A stretch of DNA of 64,000 bases from Antedon mediterranea (taxonomy: Eukaryota; Echinodermata; Crinoidea; Comatulida; Antedonidae): contig NC_092678.1 in NCBI RefSeq assembly GCF_964355755.1, forward strand, positions 1,885,922-1,949,921, read 5' to 3'. A program made the translations under genes and the position numbers. The notes below the pieces were generated by a model. The model was given only the letters and a program-made list of their open reading frames with translations, made no database searches and was not told the DNA's origin. Of the stretch, positions 27,201-33,429 are shown in pieces (within the stretch, counting starts at the first letter, position 1; every line of letters starts with the position of its first letter).

Positions 27201-30200
27201 AGCAGAACTCCGGCAAGGAACTAAAAATTGCAAAACAACAAGAGAACATTATGGAATGGTATAAACAATTATGAAAACTACATAATTGAACTTCCTAATG
27301 ATATTTTCAGTCGGCTATGTAAAAGAAAGCAACTAAAAAACATTCCAGGCCCCTGTTTATTATTAATATTAAATTATTTATTGAGGTTACGAACTTATAA
27401 ACATTTTAGAATGATGTTTGAGATCGGCACCCCTGGAATACAAACTCTCTTAATTAAAAGGCAAACTGAAACGAATTGTTTGGGCCTGTTTGTGATGACT
27501 CATCGTTAAACAACGTTGACGAAGCGATTCGCAACGACGTTAAACGATTCGTAAAAATCAGTCAAGCATGTAAGTGGGCGGAACTATTACAAGCTATGCA
27601 TATTGTCCATTTTCCAAACGTTCTGACGATTTTAGAATTTTCACGCTAACGCTAAAACAAAAGAAAACGCGATTAACGCTCTTTGTCAGTTTGAAAACAT
27701 TTGGACATGACGCCTTAGTCACATGTTACAATTAATTTTTAGGTTAAAGTAAACACAGTGTCACATGTGGTCTGTATATAGAAAATTGTCTAGATACCCT
27801 AGTAACTTCTTTGATTAAACTTTAAGCAAGCACGAATTGTTTTGTCCAGAATAATTTGAATAATCAATTTTTTGCTTACAGGTGTTTTATTTAGATTATG
27901 GAAATTCGGAGGTGGTTCCCGAATCATTGGTGCGACCTATGCTTCCACAATTTCTTCACCTTCCTTTCCAAGCTGTTGAGTGTTTTCTTTACAATGTGTC
28001 GATAAATGATGGAAAAACAGAAGAAGCTAGGTAAGATTGCAAAGAATACACAGAACAAGCGTAATTAGAGAACTGAAAACGTGAAAACAGATTCAGAATC
28101 ATGTCTAAATATTTAATGGAGTTCATGTTATGTACTGCGCACAAAAACGTGTGCCTCTAAAATTTAATAGAATAGTCCATGGTTTAATGTCTATCAAAAT
28201 AGTGAAATTTAATTAAAATCTGTAGTTTTAAAGTAGTTTTAACAGACCAACAAACATGTCTAGATTTCTTTTGAATTTTTAGTATTGTGATATTCTTTTC
28301 AGAAAAGTAATGGAGGAATTGACGGTAGATAAAACCCTAGTAGCACTTGTGAAGGCAAGGTATGTATCCAGATGGAATTTAAATACTGTTTTTGGATACC
28401 CCTATAAAGGGGACACTTTCCTATTAAAACAAAGAAAGGGAAATATGCTTTAATATCATGTCACTATTTAAGGGACAATTTGTTGGGTCTCGACGATGTG
28501 CCATTAATATAAATTCGGGACCCAACAAAGTGTCCCCTGAAAAGTGTCCCCTTAATAGGGGTTCTAATATCATTATCTTTTATTTGAATCGGCTTTCTCC
28601 CTCTTCCAATAAGTTACCAGGCTGCTACATCACCTTTCTACTTCTTCCGGTCTTACACTTCATGTTCCTCCAAACCAACTTCCCTGCTTTCTTCTTTTTT
28701 GATCTTTTAACGTCACCTTTAGCTGTCCTCTTTCTCTTTTACCTCCAACTTTGGATGCTAAGCTCTCTTTACTAATGCATCTTTTCTTTGTCCCATCCAT
28801 CTCAAGCTACTCCTCGCACCTTCCATGATTGTTCCATCCATGAGCTTCTTTGTGTTTCTCCTTTCTGCCTGCTTAATACCACACTTCTTATCATTGCCCT
28901 TTCTGTTCTTCTCAAAATTCCTTGTTGTCTTTATGTTCGATGTTTTGGTGCCATACACAATCGTTGATCTTGCACAGGATTTGTCGATCTTTCCTTTCAT
29001 TCACAATGTAAATCTTCAGCTACACACATATTTTTTCATGTTTATTATTATTATTATTATTACTAGATGGTATGCTCGCTTCGCTCGCGTACCGTCTAGG
29101 TCGTGCCCACAGATGGTTCTTGAATACATAATAATTTCAGCGTTAAAACACTGGCGATTTCAAATGTACGTACCGCAGGAACGAATAAATAGACACTTTG
29201 ATTTATGTACTCAACTAAAATTAGCACCCTGGGAATTCCTTCCGCAAGAGAAACTGTTTAAAACTTAATAAGTTGTGTTTTGTATGTAACATTAGGGTTG
29301 AGGGATGGGGAAGAGGATGGGTGCAAGGAGGAACAATTTTTAAATATATTCTTTATCCATTTAGTAAGGAAATATTAATTGTTTTCATGTTTTACAAATA
29401 ATATACCACTAAACACAGTAAACCATTGCGATGTAATACTTTGTTGAAACTATCACCGTCCTAGTCGATTGAAAGTGTACAGTACATGTAACGATACATC
29501 ACTACGACGTGTACCGGTATATGTTTATATAATGTAAAACAATTTGTGAAAACCACCTCTATTCGGGGAAAATCATAAATTCGATTTAAGATCGTCAATA
29601 AATATTAAATTATCTAACTCAACTTAATTAGTTACTACTACTACTCATGCCAGTGAGGGAAGGGTGATGATGTGGGTGGTTTAACTGCCATAATAAAGAT
29701 TTGTACATAATATACGGCGACTGAAAACGCTAGCTCATTATCCGTTAAAACAAATCTATATCCAACCTCTGCAGTACAGATTGAAAAAAAAAAAATGGAT
29801 CGAATTTCTGTTATGAGTATACAGTACTTGCCTTTACGACGCCTGAGGGAATAGACACTTGTGGAACAGAGAGAAACTTGTCAAACAGAGATTGGAATGT
29901 TCCATTCATCGCAAATCAATAAATTTGTATAAACGTATATTAAATCTATCAAAATAGTATTTTTTAAAGAAAATCGGCCTGTCTTCAACATTATGATACT
30001 GTACTCGAGCTGTTCAACCCGTTTTCAGCCATTAAAAACAATTATCGTAGGAGGAGATAGGAAAATGCGAATCATCCTCGTATTATTGTATGCGGGTATT
30101 TTTTCATGGACATTCATTTAGACAGTGTATACCACGATTGGAAAACACCCCTATTTGGGGCAAATCGTTGAACCTAAATTCGTTTTAATCGTCAATAACA

Positions 30201-30564
30201 AATTATCTAACTTAATTTAATTAGTAAACAGGGTTAAATCAGGTGGTTTAAATCAGTACCGAAAGTATGAACCAACTGTATATACCATCGAGTAAAAATT
30301 CTAGAAGTAAGGCGCGATTTACCGAATTTTGCCCTTACGTAAATTTATATATAGATTATTCAGATTTTGTCATTTTATTTCAGTATGGCAAGCCGAACTT
30401 TACACGTCATTTTAATAGACACCAGTAAACCAGGAAATGATTTATACTTGCATCAGGAGCTTATCGACAGAGGTCTTGCAACGTCTCAACCTTACGACCA
30501 ACAACAGCCAATCGGAAAGAAATCCAAGCAATATGATCGATATGCTAATTGTGTACCAGGCTGA
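3..30564 (+). CDS. Multi-Tudor protein with CCCH zinc finger (15 exons, 5' end outside window)
   Basis: Fifteen exons join in one frame: 3-286, 2957-3081, 4202-4341, 4765-4965, 13417-13495, 14040-15071, 15459-15555, 15948-16063, 16222-16434, 16926-17015, 20662-20887, 21494-21644, 27882-28030, 28303-28359, 30384-30564 (stop TGA). All introns read GT-AG. The product is at least 1046 residues. Seen: extended Tudor domains at about residues 59-276, 485-690 and 805-1030, each with a DYGN or DFGN core, and a CCCH finger at C771, C780, C786, H790. Known: extended Tudor domains bind symmetrically dimethylated arginines on Piwi proteins, and such proteins scaffold piRNA factors in germ granules. No helicase, RING, MYND, LOTUS or kinase domain lies in the window part, so the TDRD subtype is unassigned. 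No signal peptide or membrane segment is seen; a cytoplasmic germline role is inferred. Confidence 0.85.
390..1934 (+). mobile_element. Non-autonomous Helitron A
   Basis: Homologous to the elements at 6113-8578 and 29063-30355 but in the opposite orientation. The 3' end is a hairpin (GGTATGC...GCGTACC) followed by ATCTAG and then T, the CTRR-T form known for Helitrons. The 5' end is worn: the expected TC start is replaced by an AT-rich run near 385-410. No Rep or helicase coding is seen. Confidence 0.75.
1116..1312. repeat. Possible small DNA element with CCGGAC repeats
   Basis: Within Helitron A, the block carries CAGTC and AACCGGAC motifs at both ends in partly inverted form, and repeated CCGGA motifs inside. 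The ends sit next to TA. It resembles the edge of a pogo/Tigger-type element, but the inverted match is short. Confidence 0.3.
2148..2695. mobile_element. 548-bp TTAA-flanked MITE
   Basis: Terminal inverted repeats start AGATGTATTGTCCCTTT and are identical for 17 bases. Both ends are flanked by TTAA, the target duplication of piggyBac and Kolobok elements. No coding capacity is seen. It lies in intron 1 of the Tudor gene. Confidence 0.75.
2696..2956. other. Rest of Tudor intron 1
   Basis: AT-rich, with three short imperfect copies of a motif like AAAATAGCTGGGAAAA at 2780-2870. No gene signal is seen. Confidence 0.4.
2957..3081 (+). CDS. Tudor gene exon 2 (first half of Tudor core 1)
   Basis: Acceptor atttag, donor CTG|gtaaac. 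Encodes residues 95-136 with the WYR signature (W125, Y126, R127) of a Tudor barrel. Too short to stand out as an open frame; found by phase matching to its neighbours. Confidence 0.85.
3157..3260. repeat. Fragment of a TTAA-type MITE (GCCTGGTTCCCACTAG)
   Basis: TTAA followed by GCCTGGTTCCCACTAGCAAC resembles the terminus of the complete element at 15290-15423. The matching right end is not found, so the copy is truncated or rearranged. Confidence 0.4.
3468..3905. mobile_element. 438-bp Harbinger-like MITE
   Basis: Ends AGGCCAAC...GTTGGCCT are inverted and subterminal CGTCGTATG occurs at both ends in opposite orientation. TAA flanks each side, matching the TWA target duplication of PIF/Harbinger. 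Part of its interior (3746-3800) recurs diverged at 21240-21300. Confidence 0.6.
4202..4341 (+). CDS. Tudor gene exon 3 (second half of Tudor core 1)
   Basis: Acceptor ctcttacag, donor AAG|gtacgc. Encodes residues 137-183 including VYVDYGN (D150, Y151, G152, N153), the aromatic-cage and asparagine segment, then LPLNRLRYLLPEFASLQAQA, typical of the strand and helix after the barrel. Confidence 0.9.
4400..4680 (+). repeat. Probable tRNA-related SINE
   Basis: Contains a degenerate box-B-like GGATCGCGAGTTGCAATGC, then GTCCTTAGGAAAGACAC and CACCCAGATGTAGAAATGGG, a body seen in many marine-invertebrate SINEs. It ends in a run of ATT. Box A is not clear. Confidence 0.45.
4765..4965 (+). CDS. Tudor gene exon 4 (SNase-like part of Tudor 1)
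   Basis: Acceptor ttttttcag, donor AAG|gtaata; exactly 67 codons, phase 0 on both sides. Encodes the beta-rich half of the first extended Tudor domain. The next intron (4966-13416) is the longest in the gene and is built of nested transposons. Confidence 0.85.
6913..7925. mobile_element. 1013-bp TTAA element nested in Helitron B
   Basis: Inverted ends AGGAAAGGAACACCC are flanked by TTAA. The related Helitron C (29690) has the empty site GGTGGTTTAACTGCC. The TTAA+AGGRR start resembles Kolobok/T2-type elements of vertebrates; a TA duplication (mariner-like) cannot be formally excluded because the junction is symmetrical. Confidence 0.8.
7225..7664 (+). pseudogene. Broken reading frame resembling a P2X7-C-terminal-like cysteine domain
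   Basis: From the ATG at 7225 the frame reads an acidic, Arg-rich stretch (EPEYTERELVLRRAYEEKRR), then a stop at 7336. The same frame goes on with EEWCTCGQC, the WCxCGxC opening of the P2X7 C-terminal-like zinc domain that is common in invertebrate transposon-linked proteins, then stops again. A second frame (7296-7664) ends with RFTNWLAEEKIDRRF and SACSYRV, similar in shape to the end of that domain. This is a decayed coding remnant inside the TTAA element. Family assignment rests on motif shape only. Confidence 0.4.
9505..10738. mobile_element. 1234-bp DNA element with CAGACCTTGATTTA ends and 6-bp target duplication
   Basis: Inverted ends CAGACCTTGATTTA. GTCAGT flanks both sides, and the empty unit at about 8760 reads AAAGGTCAGTGACC, confirming the insertion. 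Short hairpins lie inside each end (GGAGCGCC...GGCGCTCC on the left; GGCTCTCCTCAA...TTGAGGAGAGCC on the right). Its centre, about 9730-10560, is homologous in inverse orientation to the Harbinger-like elements at 21777 and 40317. No intact transposase is seen. Confidence 0.65.
11458..13228. mobile_element. 1.77-kb TIR element with CTACGCTCGCGCTAA ends
   Basis: Inverted ends CTACGCTCGCGCTAA are flanked by ATGTT on both sides (5-bp duplication). Subterminal CGCCAAAT/TTGGCGAA motifs recur near both ends. An internal block bounded by inverted GCACGAGGTCCA (11938 to 12195) may be another nested element. No long coding frame. Superfamily unassigned. Confidence 0.65.
13417..13495 (+). CDS. Tudor gene exon 5
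   Basis: Acceptor attgtttcag, donor ATTA|gtaaga. Encodes residues 251-276, beginning VNVAELMIKNGQAVPF, the usual closing helix of an extended Tudor domain (a short helix ending in a small hydrophobic residue before a linker). Confidence 0.8.
13735..13905 (+). repeat. Decayed duplicate of the intron-5 acceptor region
   Basis: About 180 bp upstream of the exon-6 acceptor lies a diverged copy of it: TTTAAAATACTTTTTTGCAG here against TTTAAAATACTTTATTGCAG at 13984-14003, followed by ATCAACCAAAGGCAGCT against GTCAACCAAAAGTAGCT in exon 6. The copy includes about 40 bases homologous to exon. Confidence 0.6.
14040..15071 (+). CDS. Tudor gene exon 6 (linker and Tudor core 2)
   Basis: The largest exon, 344 codons. 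Residues 277-480 are a polar, Ser/Lys-rich linker with an RG motif, GRGRGRR, at residues 371-377. Residues 485-620 start the second extended Tudor domain: SPTEFYSHI, then W543 in DERWCRV and the DFGN core at 572-575. The start is uncertain. The acceptor at 14003 (ttattgcag) is in frame, has a better pyrimidine tract, and would add 12 residues before the acceptor at 14039. Donor GAAG|gttagt. Confidence 0.85.
15290..15423. mobile_element. 134-bp TTAA MITE
   Basis: Inverted ends GCTTGGTT...AACCAAGC are flanked by TTAA. It lies in Tudor intron 6. Related to the fragment at 3157. Confidence 0.65.
15459..15555 (+). CDS. Tudor gene exon 7
   Basis: Acceptor tttttttag, donor CAAA|gtaagt. Encodes residues 621-652, starting DGWSREDIAQFGHLTG, the helix-rich linker inside extended Tudor domain 2. 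Phases match exons 6 and 8. Confidence 0.8.
15948..16063 (+). CDS. Tudor gene exon 8
   Basis: Acceptor ttattttag, donor TGCG|gtaagg. Encodes residues 653-691, which alternate hydrophobic and polar positions as expected for the SNase-like strands closing Tudor domain 2. Confidence 0.75.
16222..16434 (+). CDS. Tudor gene exon 9 (linker)
   Basis: Acceptor tattttcag, donor TATA|gtatgt. Encodes residues 692-762: about 45 polar residues, then an acidic and aromatic stretch, DNWNPMMEDFISQRNAYNID. This may be a short helix leading into the zinc finger. No known domain is recognised. Confidence 0.75.
16616..16822. repeat. Intronic ~20-bp minisatellite
   Basis: About ten copies of a 19-21-bp unit of the form CATTGGACTTTACCCACAAC, alternating with CCTGGGACTTTACCCACAAC, in Tudor intron 9. 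The open frames through it are an artefact of the repeat. Confidence 0.85.
16926..17015 (+). CDS. Tudor gene exon 10 (CCCH zinc finger)
   Basis: Acceptor attttcag, donor TCAG|gtaatg. The 30 codons hold a complete C-x8-C-x5-C-x3-H finger: VCRFYARGDLCFQGDNCQYL followed by the ligand His. CCCH fingers of this spacing usually bind single-stranded RNA. The finger occupies one exon almost exactly, which would allow it to be skipped or moved as a module, but the exon is phase 1 at both ends so skipping keeps frame. Confidence 0.9.
17290..19213 (+). mobile_element. 5'-truncated CR1/Jockey-like LINE
   Basis: Reverse transcriptase in two frames: 17386-17787 carries motifs up to NNYRPISILSSVSKILEKVV, and 17890-19038 carries LLDVQKAFDSVNHDIL, GVPQGSLLGPLLF, the catalytic YADD and the C-terminal WNNLP region. 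The frame breaks near 17787. The endonuclease is missing. The 3' end is a short AAATC-type tandem tail at 19186-19213. It sits in Tudor intron 10 in the same orientation as the gene. Confidence 0.85.
19487..20130. repeat. Two diverged ~340-bp tandem copies
   Basis: The block starting CTCTTCAGAATGGAAGGTGACC (19487) is repeated, strongly diverged, from CTCTTCAGAATTAAAGGTGACC (19848). Further matches are TGACGTCATCAAATGG with TGACATTATGAAATGG, and GCTCAATTAATTATCT with GCTCAATTCATTATCT. Nothing coding. The rest of the intron to 20661 shows no feature. Confidence 0.5.
20662..20887 (+). CDS. Tudor gene exon 11 (start of Tudor domain 3)
   Basis: Acceptor ttttgtgtag, donor AAA|gtaagt. Encodes residues 793-867: a short linker, then GSCVAMQVKSYYSASHFWAQ, the SNase-like first strands of an extended Tudor domain, followed by a Glu-rich helix. 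Confidence 0.85.
21494..21644 (+). CDS. Tudor gene exon 12 (first half of Tudor core 3)
   Basis: Acceptor atccatcag, donor CAG|gtattt. Encodes residues 868-918, with ADGELVCCKYQADNKWYRAR holding W902 and Y903. It ends at the barrel strand, the same intron position as between exons 2 and 3, pointing to ancient domain duplication. Confidence 0.88.
23515..27265 (-). mobile_element. Near-complete CR1/Jockey-type LINE, minus strand
   Basis: Holds the 1018-codon endonuclease and reverse transcriptase frame (27001-23945). The 3' end, at low coordinates, is a short TTGAA tandem tail (23519-23541) after a GAATAAATG signal. The 5' leader upstream of 27001 is short, with no ORF1. It is inserted in the opposite orientation to the Tudor gene. 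Confidence 0.85.
23945..27001 (-). CDS. LINE ORF2: AP endonuclease and reverse transcriptase
   Basis: The protein of 1018 residues copies its own RNA into a nicked target. The endonuclease spans roughly residues 75-300: HFNSRS, GVSETWL with the catalytic Glu, GDFNID, and SDHLPVF with the catalytic Asp-His. The reverse transcriptase spans about 480-800: KSGPKSNLSNYRPISIL, FIDLSKAFDTIDHNIL, GVPQGSLLGPLLF and the catalytic YADD. The C-terminal region with LQKKAIRTISGA follows. It is open throughout except that the last residues are out of frame: near 24003 a one-base length change in a T run shifts the tail, whose expected continuation lies in the neighbouring frame to about 23910. There is no ORF1 partner. 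Confidence 0.9.
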   Translation of the reverse strand: MMYNLNADDGTSYHDRLSNINFFPLPSYSDNRNINRNLGNSTSNIDPDSNFFTNSNHSPSQYYDPNEFPVDSLSDCFSTIHFNSRSILKHIDEIKQLLSSINLPFDIIGVSETWLKYDNPLVQLPNYNFVSNHRTHKDGGGVAMYILDTLQFSIRSDLHPHPSNCESIFIEIKRPHHKNIIVGTVYRPPSSDPNQFLIELDIVLSNLTKENKNVYILGDFNIDILKHESDNTARQFINTLFSNHYLPLIDRPSRITNSTASLLDNIITNQFDCSHISGLLYSDISDHLPVFNISNLSDSFATSSNNEEIPSLRQINNTSLNNFYHDVSNQTWFDILNSNDPDFAYDLFDNTLKALYDQHFPLLKRNNTNKNKKIKSWMSNGLLKSIKYKHKLYAKFLHRPSPANEIKYKRYRNKLNSTIKIAKRIHFHDIFTKQKNDIKATWKSINSLLNHKNRNQHKGNTPVNCNGVPTKDPVIISKAFNDFFVEIGPSLANKIPPSNVSFKEFLPQPNPKSMFLTPVLEEDIIRIISSFDNNKAPGTDDFHTKAIKHVINLISLPLCHIFNLVLCKGVFPNRLKLARVTPVYKSGPKSNLSNYRPISILSIFSKALERIIYDRTFSFISKHNILFKRQYGFRKGHNTSMALIDLTNKIIHAFANRQFGIGLFIDLSKAFDTIDHNILLFKLSHYGIRGPALNVFKSYLTNRSQCTKYFNSISNFCPITCGVPQGSLLGPLLFTFYINDIHRTSNLLNFFLYADDTTVFHANKNIQTLFDTFNTNVIPLSQYFIANKLSLNHNKCSYILFGTPQLTRGIDVSPFKVVIDNQEIPSVKYNKFLGIIIDNSLSWKPHIQEIENKVSKNLGIISRLSSFLPTNILRTLYCTLILPYLSYGNIVWANTYPSNIIKLSILQKKAIRTISGAHPLSHSSHLFSKLNLLKLSDINLSQQGVFVFLATHSLLPCHLNDLFAPNNTVHKYYTRTRNNIYIPNHNTNYFQHSIRYSGPLLFNNFTPLNFLCCQPLFI
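27882..28030 (+). CDS. Tudor gene exon 13 (second half of Tudor core 3)
   Basis: Acceptor ttgcttacag, donor CTAG|gtaaga. Begins VFYLDYGNSEVVPE (D923, Y924, G925, N926), then the FQAVECFLYNV strand. It is separated from exon 12 by 6.2 kb of nested transposons. Confidence 0.88.
28303..28359 (+). CDS. Tudor gene exon 14 (57 bp)
   Basis: Acceptor cttttcag, donor CAAG|gtatgt. Encodes residues 968-986 (KVMEELTVDKTLVALVKAR), the start of the second SNase-like half of Tudor domain 3. Confidence 0.75.
28397..28565. repeat. Small foldback element
   Basis: Inverted ends ACCCCTATAAAGGGGACACTTT and the complement of AAGTGTCCCCTTAATAGGGGT enclose about 120 bp. An inner pair, TTTGTTGGGTC and GACCCAACAAA, is also inverted. 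Non-coding, in Tudor intron 14. Confidence 0.55.
28566..29040 (-). mobile_element. Decayed LINE reverse-transcriptase C-terminus
   Basis: On the minus strand, in shifting frames, one reads RRTERAM, RWMGQRKDALVKRA and KGDVKRSKKKESREVG, the characteristic tail of many LINE reverse transcriptases (RWxGHVxR...VxRALxxxxxGxRxRGRPKxxW). Several stops. It abuts the 3' hairpin end of Helitron C. Confidence 0.6.
29063..30355 (-). mobile_element. Non-autonomous Helitron C (1293 bp)
   Basis: Same ends as Helitron B: minus-strand start TCTATATATAAATTTACG, 3' hairpin and CTAG, inserted between A (29062) and T (30356). It lacks the TTAA element carried by B and so gives the empty site for it. It ends only 28 bases before the last Tudor exon. 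Confidence 0.88.
30384..30564 (+). CDS. Tudor gene last exon and stop
   Basis: Acceptor tttatttcag. Encodes residues 987-1046: the closing strands (TLHVILIDTSKPGNDLYLHQ), the helix ELIDRGLA typical of extended Tudor ends, and a short basic polar tail before TGA at 30562-30564. No AATAAA is obvious in the next 200 bases. Confidence 0.82.
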
Positions 30565-31030
30565 GCTACTTTTTGTTTTAGAGAATATTTACCGTATGTA
30601 CTGAAGTAAAAGTAATGGAAAGCTTTTGATTTGACGACGTAGGAACAGTTACATCATGTTAATTCATTGTGTGCAATTTTTGCGGATTTTATGCTTAGAC
30701 ACGACCAGCAATATGCATGAGTAGTTCCTATGTTGTCACAAATCGAAGCTCCCTAATAATGGTTTATTTTGTCAGAGTATTAACAATTATAATTGATTGT
30801 AAAAGTTGGGACATTGAAAAAAGGCAGCTCCAATTTTTTACATATAGATAGGGTACACTACAGATTATTTGCTGATCTGTCCACCTTTAATGGCCAAATT
30901 GTTAGCACCGTTCATTATCACCATTAAATATCACTAGATCAAAGGGTTTATCTGTGGCTGCAACAAGATCAGTGCGCTGCAGGGAATATGTACATAGTAC
31001 AGTACTGTTGGTATTTGTCGCAGCCAGACA
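30565..31030. other. Tudor 3' flank
   Basis: Presumed 3' untranslated region and flank of the Tudor gene. No clear poly(A) signal, RNA gene or repeat recognised. Confidence 0.4.
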
Positions 31031-32230
31031 TAAGACAAGGCAAGGCCAATCATGATTTATTATTTCAACTACTTCAGAAAAGATACGGCATAAGCGGAAC
31101 CGCATTGAAATGGTTTATTTCATATTTTGAGAATCGTAGACAAGCAATCATTGTGGGTGATTCGATGTCTGATGAGTTCGCTCTACCCTGGGGTGTACCG
31201 CAGGGATCCGTAAAAGGTCCACTCGATTTCATCTTATACACTGGACCACTCAGCAACATCATTGATTCCCACCCGGAAGTTCGTCATATGATCTATGCAG
31301 ATGACACTCAACTATATTTAATCATGAAATCTACACATCACTCTGAATCTGTTAACAGCCTTGAATCATGCATTGCAGATGTTCGCTCATGGGCCATTCA
31401 AAATAAACTCATGCTCAACGACTCCCAAGACTGAAATGATCCATTTTCATTCAAAGTTCCGCGAGGCATCATCATTTCCTTTGGTCCATATCGGAGATAC
31501 TTGTGTCTCTACCTCCAGCTCAGCCAGAAATCTAGGTGTCCAACTAGACAACAGCCTCGGTTTAAAAGAACACATTCGTAATGTTTGCCGTGGTGCTTCC
31601 TTTGGAATTTACCAGATCGGCCAGATTCGTAAGTACCTTGACAAAACATCAACTGAACGTCTTGTTCATGCTTTTGTTTCATCTCGTCTGGACTGTAATA
31701 ACTCGCTTCTGTACGGCCTACCAACTTCTTATCTGTCTCCTCTTCAACGAATCCAAAATTCCGCCGCAAGACTTATCACTGGCACTAAACGACATGAACA
31801 TATTTCTCCAGTTTTACGTGACTTACACTGGTTGCCTGTAGATCAGCGCATTCGTTTTAAAATCCTGTTGCTGACATATAAGGCCATCAACGGATGTGCT
31901 CCAGCCTACATATGTGACATCATTACTCCGTCAACCAACTCTTCGCTTCGTTCATCCAGCAGACTTCTTCTAAAACCTGGACCCCGTTCCAGAACTCGGT
32001 TTTACGGTGATCGTGCTTTCGCTGTCGCAGCCCCAAAACTCTGGAACACTCTACCCCTCGAAATACGCTCATCAAAATCTGTTATCACATTTAAAACTAA
32101 ACTCAAAACTCATTTCTTCAGAGAAGCATAATCACACGCTACTACTTGCACAGATCTTGGAAAACACAGCGCTTTGAAACCTTTGTCTCTTGCGCTTTAT
32201 AAATGTTATTTATTATTATTATTATTATCA
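31030..32230 (+). mobile_element. 5'-truncated L2-like LINE
   Basis: Reverse transcriptase from the palm onward: NHDLLFQLLQKRYGISGTAL, WGVPQGSVKGPLDFILY, catalytic YADD near 31296, a frame break near 31430, then the L2-type C-terminus with LHWLPVDQRIRFKILLLTYK and YGDRAFAVAAPKLWNTLP, stop at 32131. The 3' end is GCGCTTTATAAATG followed by a TTATTA tail. Confidence 0.85.
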
Positions 32231-32306
32231 AATTCTCAGAAAAATATATAAAATGATAATAAATATGCAATTATACAGCAAGTACTGTACAATATAAACA
32301 AACCAA

Positions 32307-33331
32307 GTACTGTAGACAGTAATAGTCCTATGTCTGACCAATGACACAGTACACTGTATAAAAGTACTGTAGACAGTAATAGTCCTATGTCTGACCAATG
32401 ACACAGTACACTGTATAAAAGTACTGTAGACAGTAATAGTCCTATGTCTGACCAATGACACAGTACACTGTATAAAAGTACTGTAGACAGTAATAGTCCT
32501 ATGTCTGACCAATGACACAGTACACTGTATAAAAGTACTGTAGACAGTAATAGTCCTATGTCTGACCAATGACACAGTACACTGTATAAAAGTACTGTAG
32601 ACAGTAATAGTCCTATGTCTGACCAATGACACAGTACACTGTATAAAAGTACTGTAGACAGTAATAGTCCTATGTCTGACCAATGACACAGTACACTGTA
32701 TAAAAGTACTGTAGACAGTAATAGTCCTATGTCTGACCAATGACACAGTACACTGTATAAAAGTACTCTAGACAGTAATAGTCCTATGTCTGACCAATGA
32801 CACAGTACACTGTATAAAAGTACTGTAGACAGTAATAGTCCTATGTCTGACCAATGACACAGTACACTGTATAAAAGTACTGTAGACAGTAATAGTCCTA
32901 TGTCTGACCAATGACACAGTACACTGTATAAAAGTACTCTAGACAGTAATAGTCCTATGTCTGACCAATGACACAGTACACTGTATAAAAGTACTGTAGA
33001 CAGTAATAGTCCTATGTCTGACCAATGACACAGTACACTGTATAAAAGTACTGTAGACAGTAATAGTCCTATGTCTGACCAATGACACAGTACACTGTAT
33101 AAAAGTACTGTAGACAGTAATAGTCCTATGTCTGACCAATGACACAGTACACTGTATAAAAGTACTCTAGACAGTAATAGTCCTATGTCTGACCAATGAC
33201 ACAGTACACTGTATAAAAGTACTGTAGACAGTAATAGTCCTATGTCTGACCAATGACACAGTACACGGTATAAAAGTACTGTAGACAGTAATAGTCCTAT
33301 GTCTGACCAATGACACAGTACACTGTATAAA
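32307..33331. repeat. 57-bp satellite, ~18 copies
   Basis: The monomer begins GTACTGTAGACAGTAATAGT and ends ACACTGTATAAAA; copies are almost identical. Variants with CTCTAG in place of CTGTAG occur at 32764, 32935 and 33163, spaced 3 and 4 monomers. Each unit has the inverted pairs TACTGT/ACAGTA and ACAGT/ACTGT, and CCAAT 19 bp before TATAAAAG. As 57 is a multiple of 3, the minus strand stays open as a 19-residue repeat; this is not taken as a gene. It is bordered on both sides by TATAAATGTTATTTATTATT. Confidence 0.95.
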
Positions 33332-33429
33332 TGTTATTTATTATTATTATTAAGCCAAGGCAAGCTCGAGTGTCCTGTTGTTAGATTACCATTATATTTG
33401 AACTACAGTACAGAAAGAAAATACTGCAA

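Larger units (their letters stand above)
21777..27714. mobile_element. Harbinger-like element, copy 1, split by a LINE
   Basis: Terminal inverted repeats GGCGTCATGTCCAAATGTTT, flanked by TTA on both sides (TWA target of PIF/Harbinger). After removing the LINE at about 23515-27265 the element is near 2.2 kb and non-coding. It fills most of Tudor intron 12. Copy 3 at 63521 shows the uninterrupted sequence at the LINE insertion point. Confidence 0.75.

Noticed and set aside
3-30564. Assignment to a named vertebrate TDRD (for example TDRD1, TDRD12 or RNF17)
   Set aside because: The diagnostic N-terminal domains lie outside the window, and the CCCH position does not settle it.
32228-32746. 172-codon minus-strand frame with a 19-residue repeat
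   Set aside because: Follows from a 57-bp satellite whose length is a multiple of three; it starts and ends with the array.
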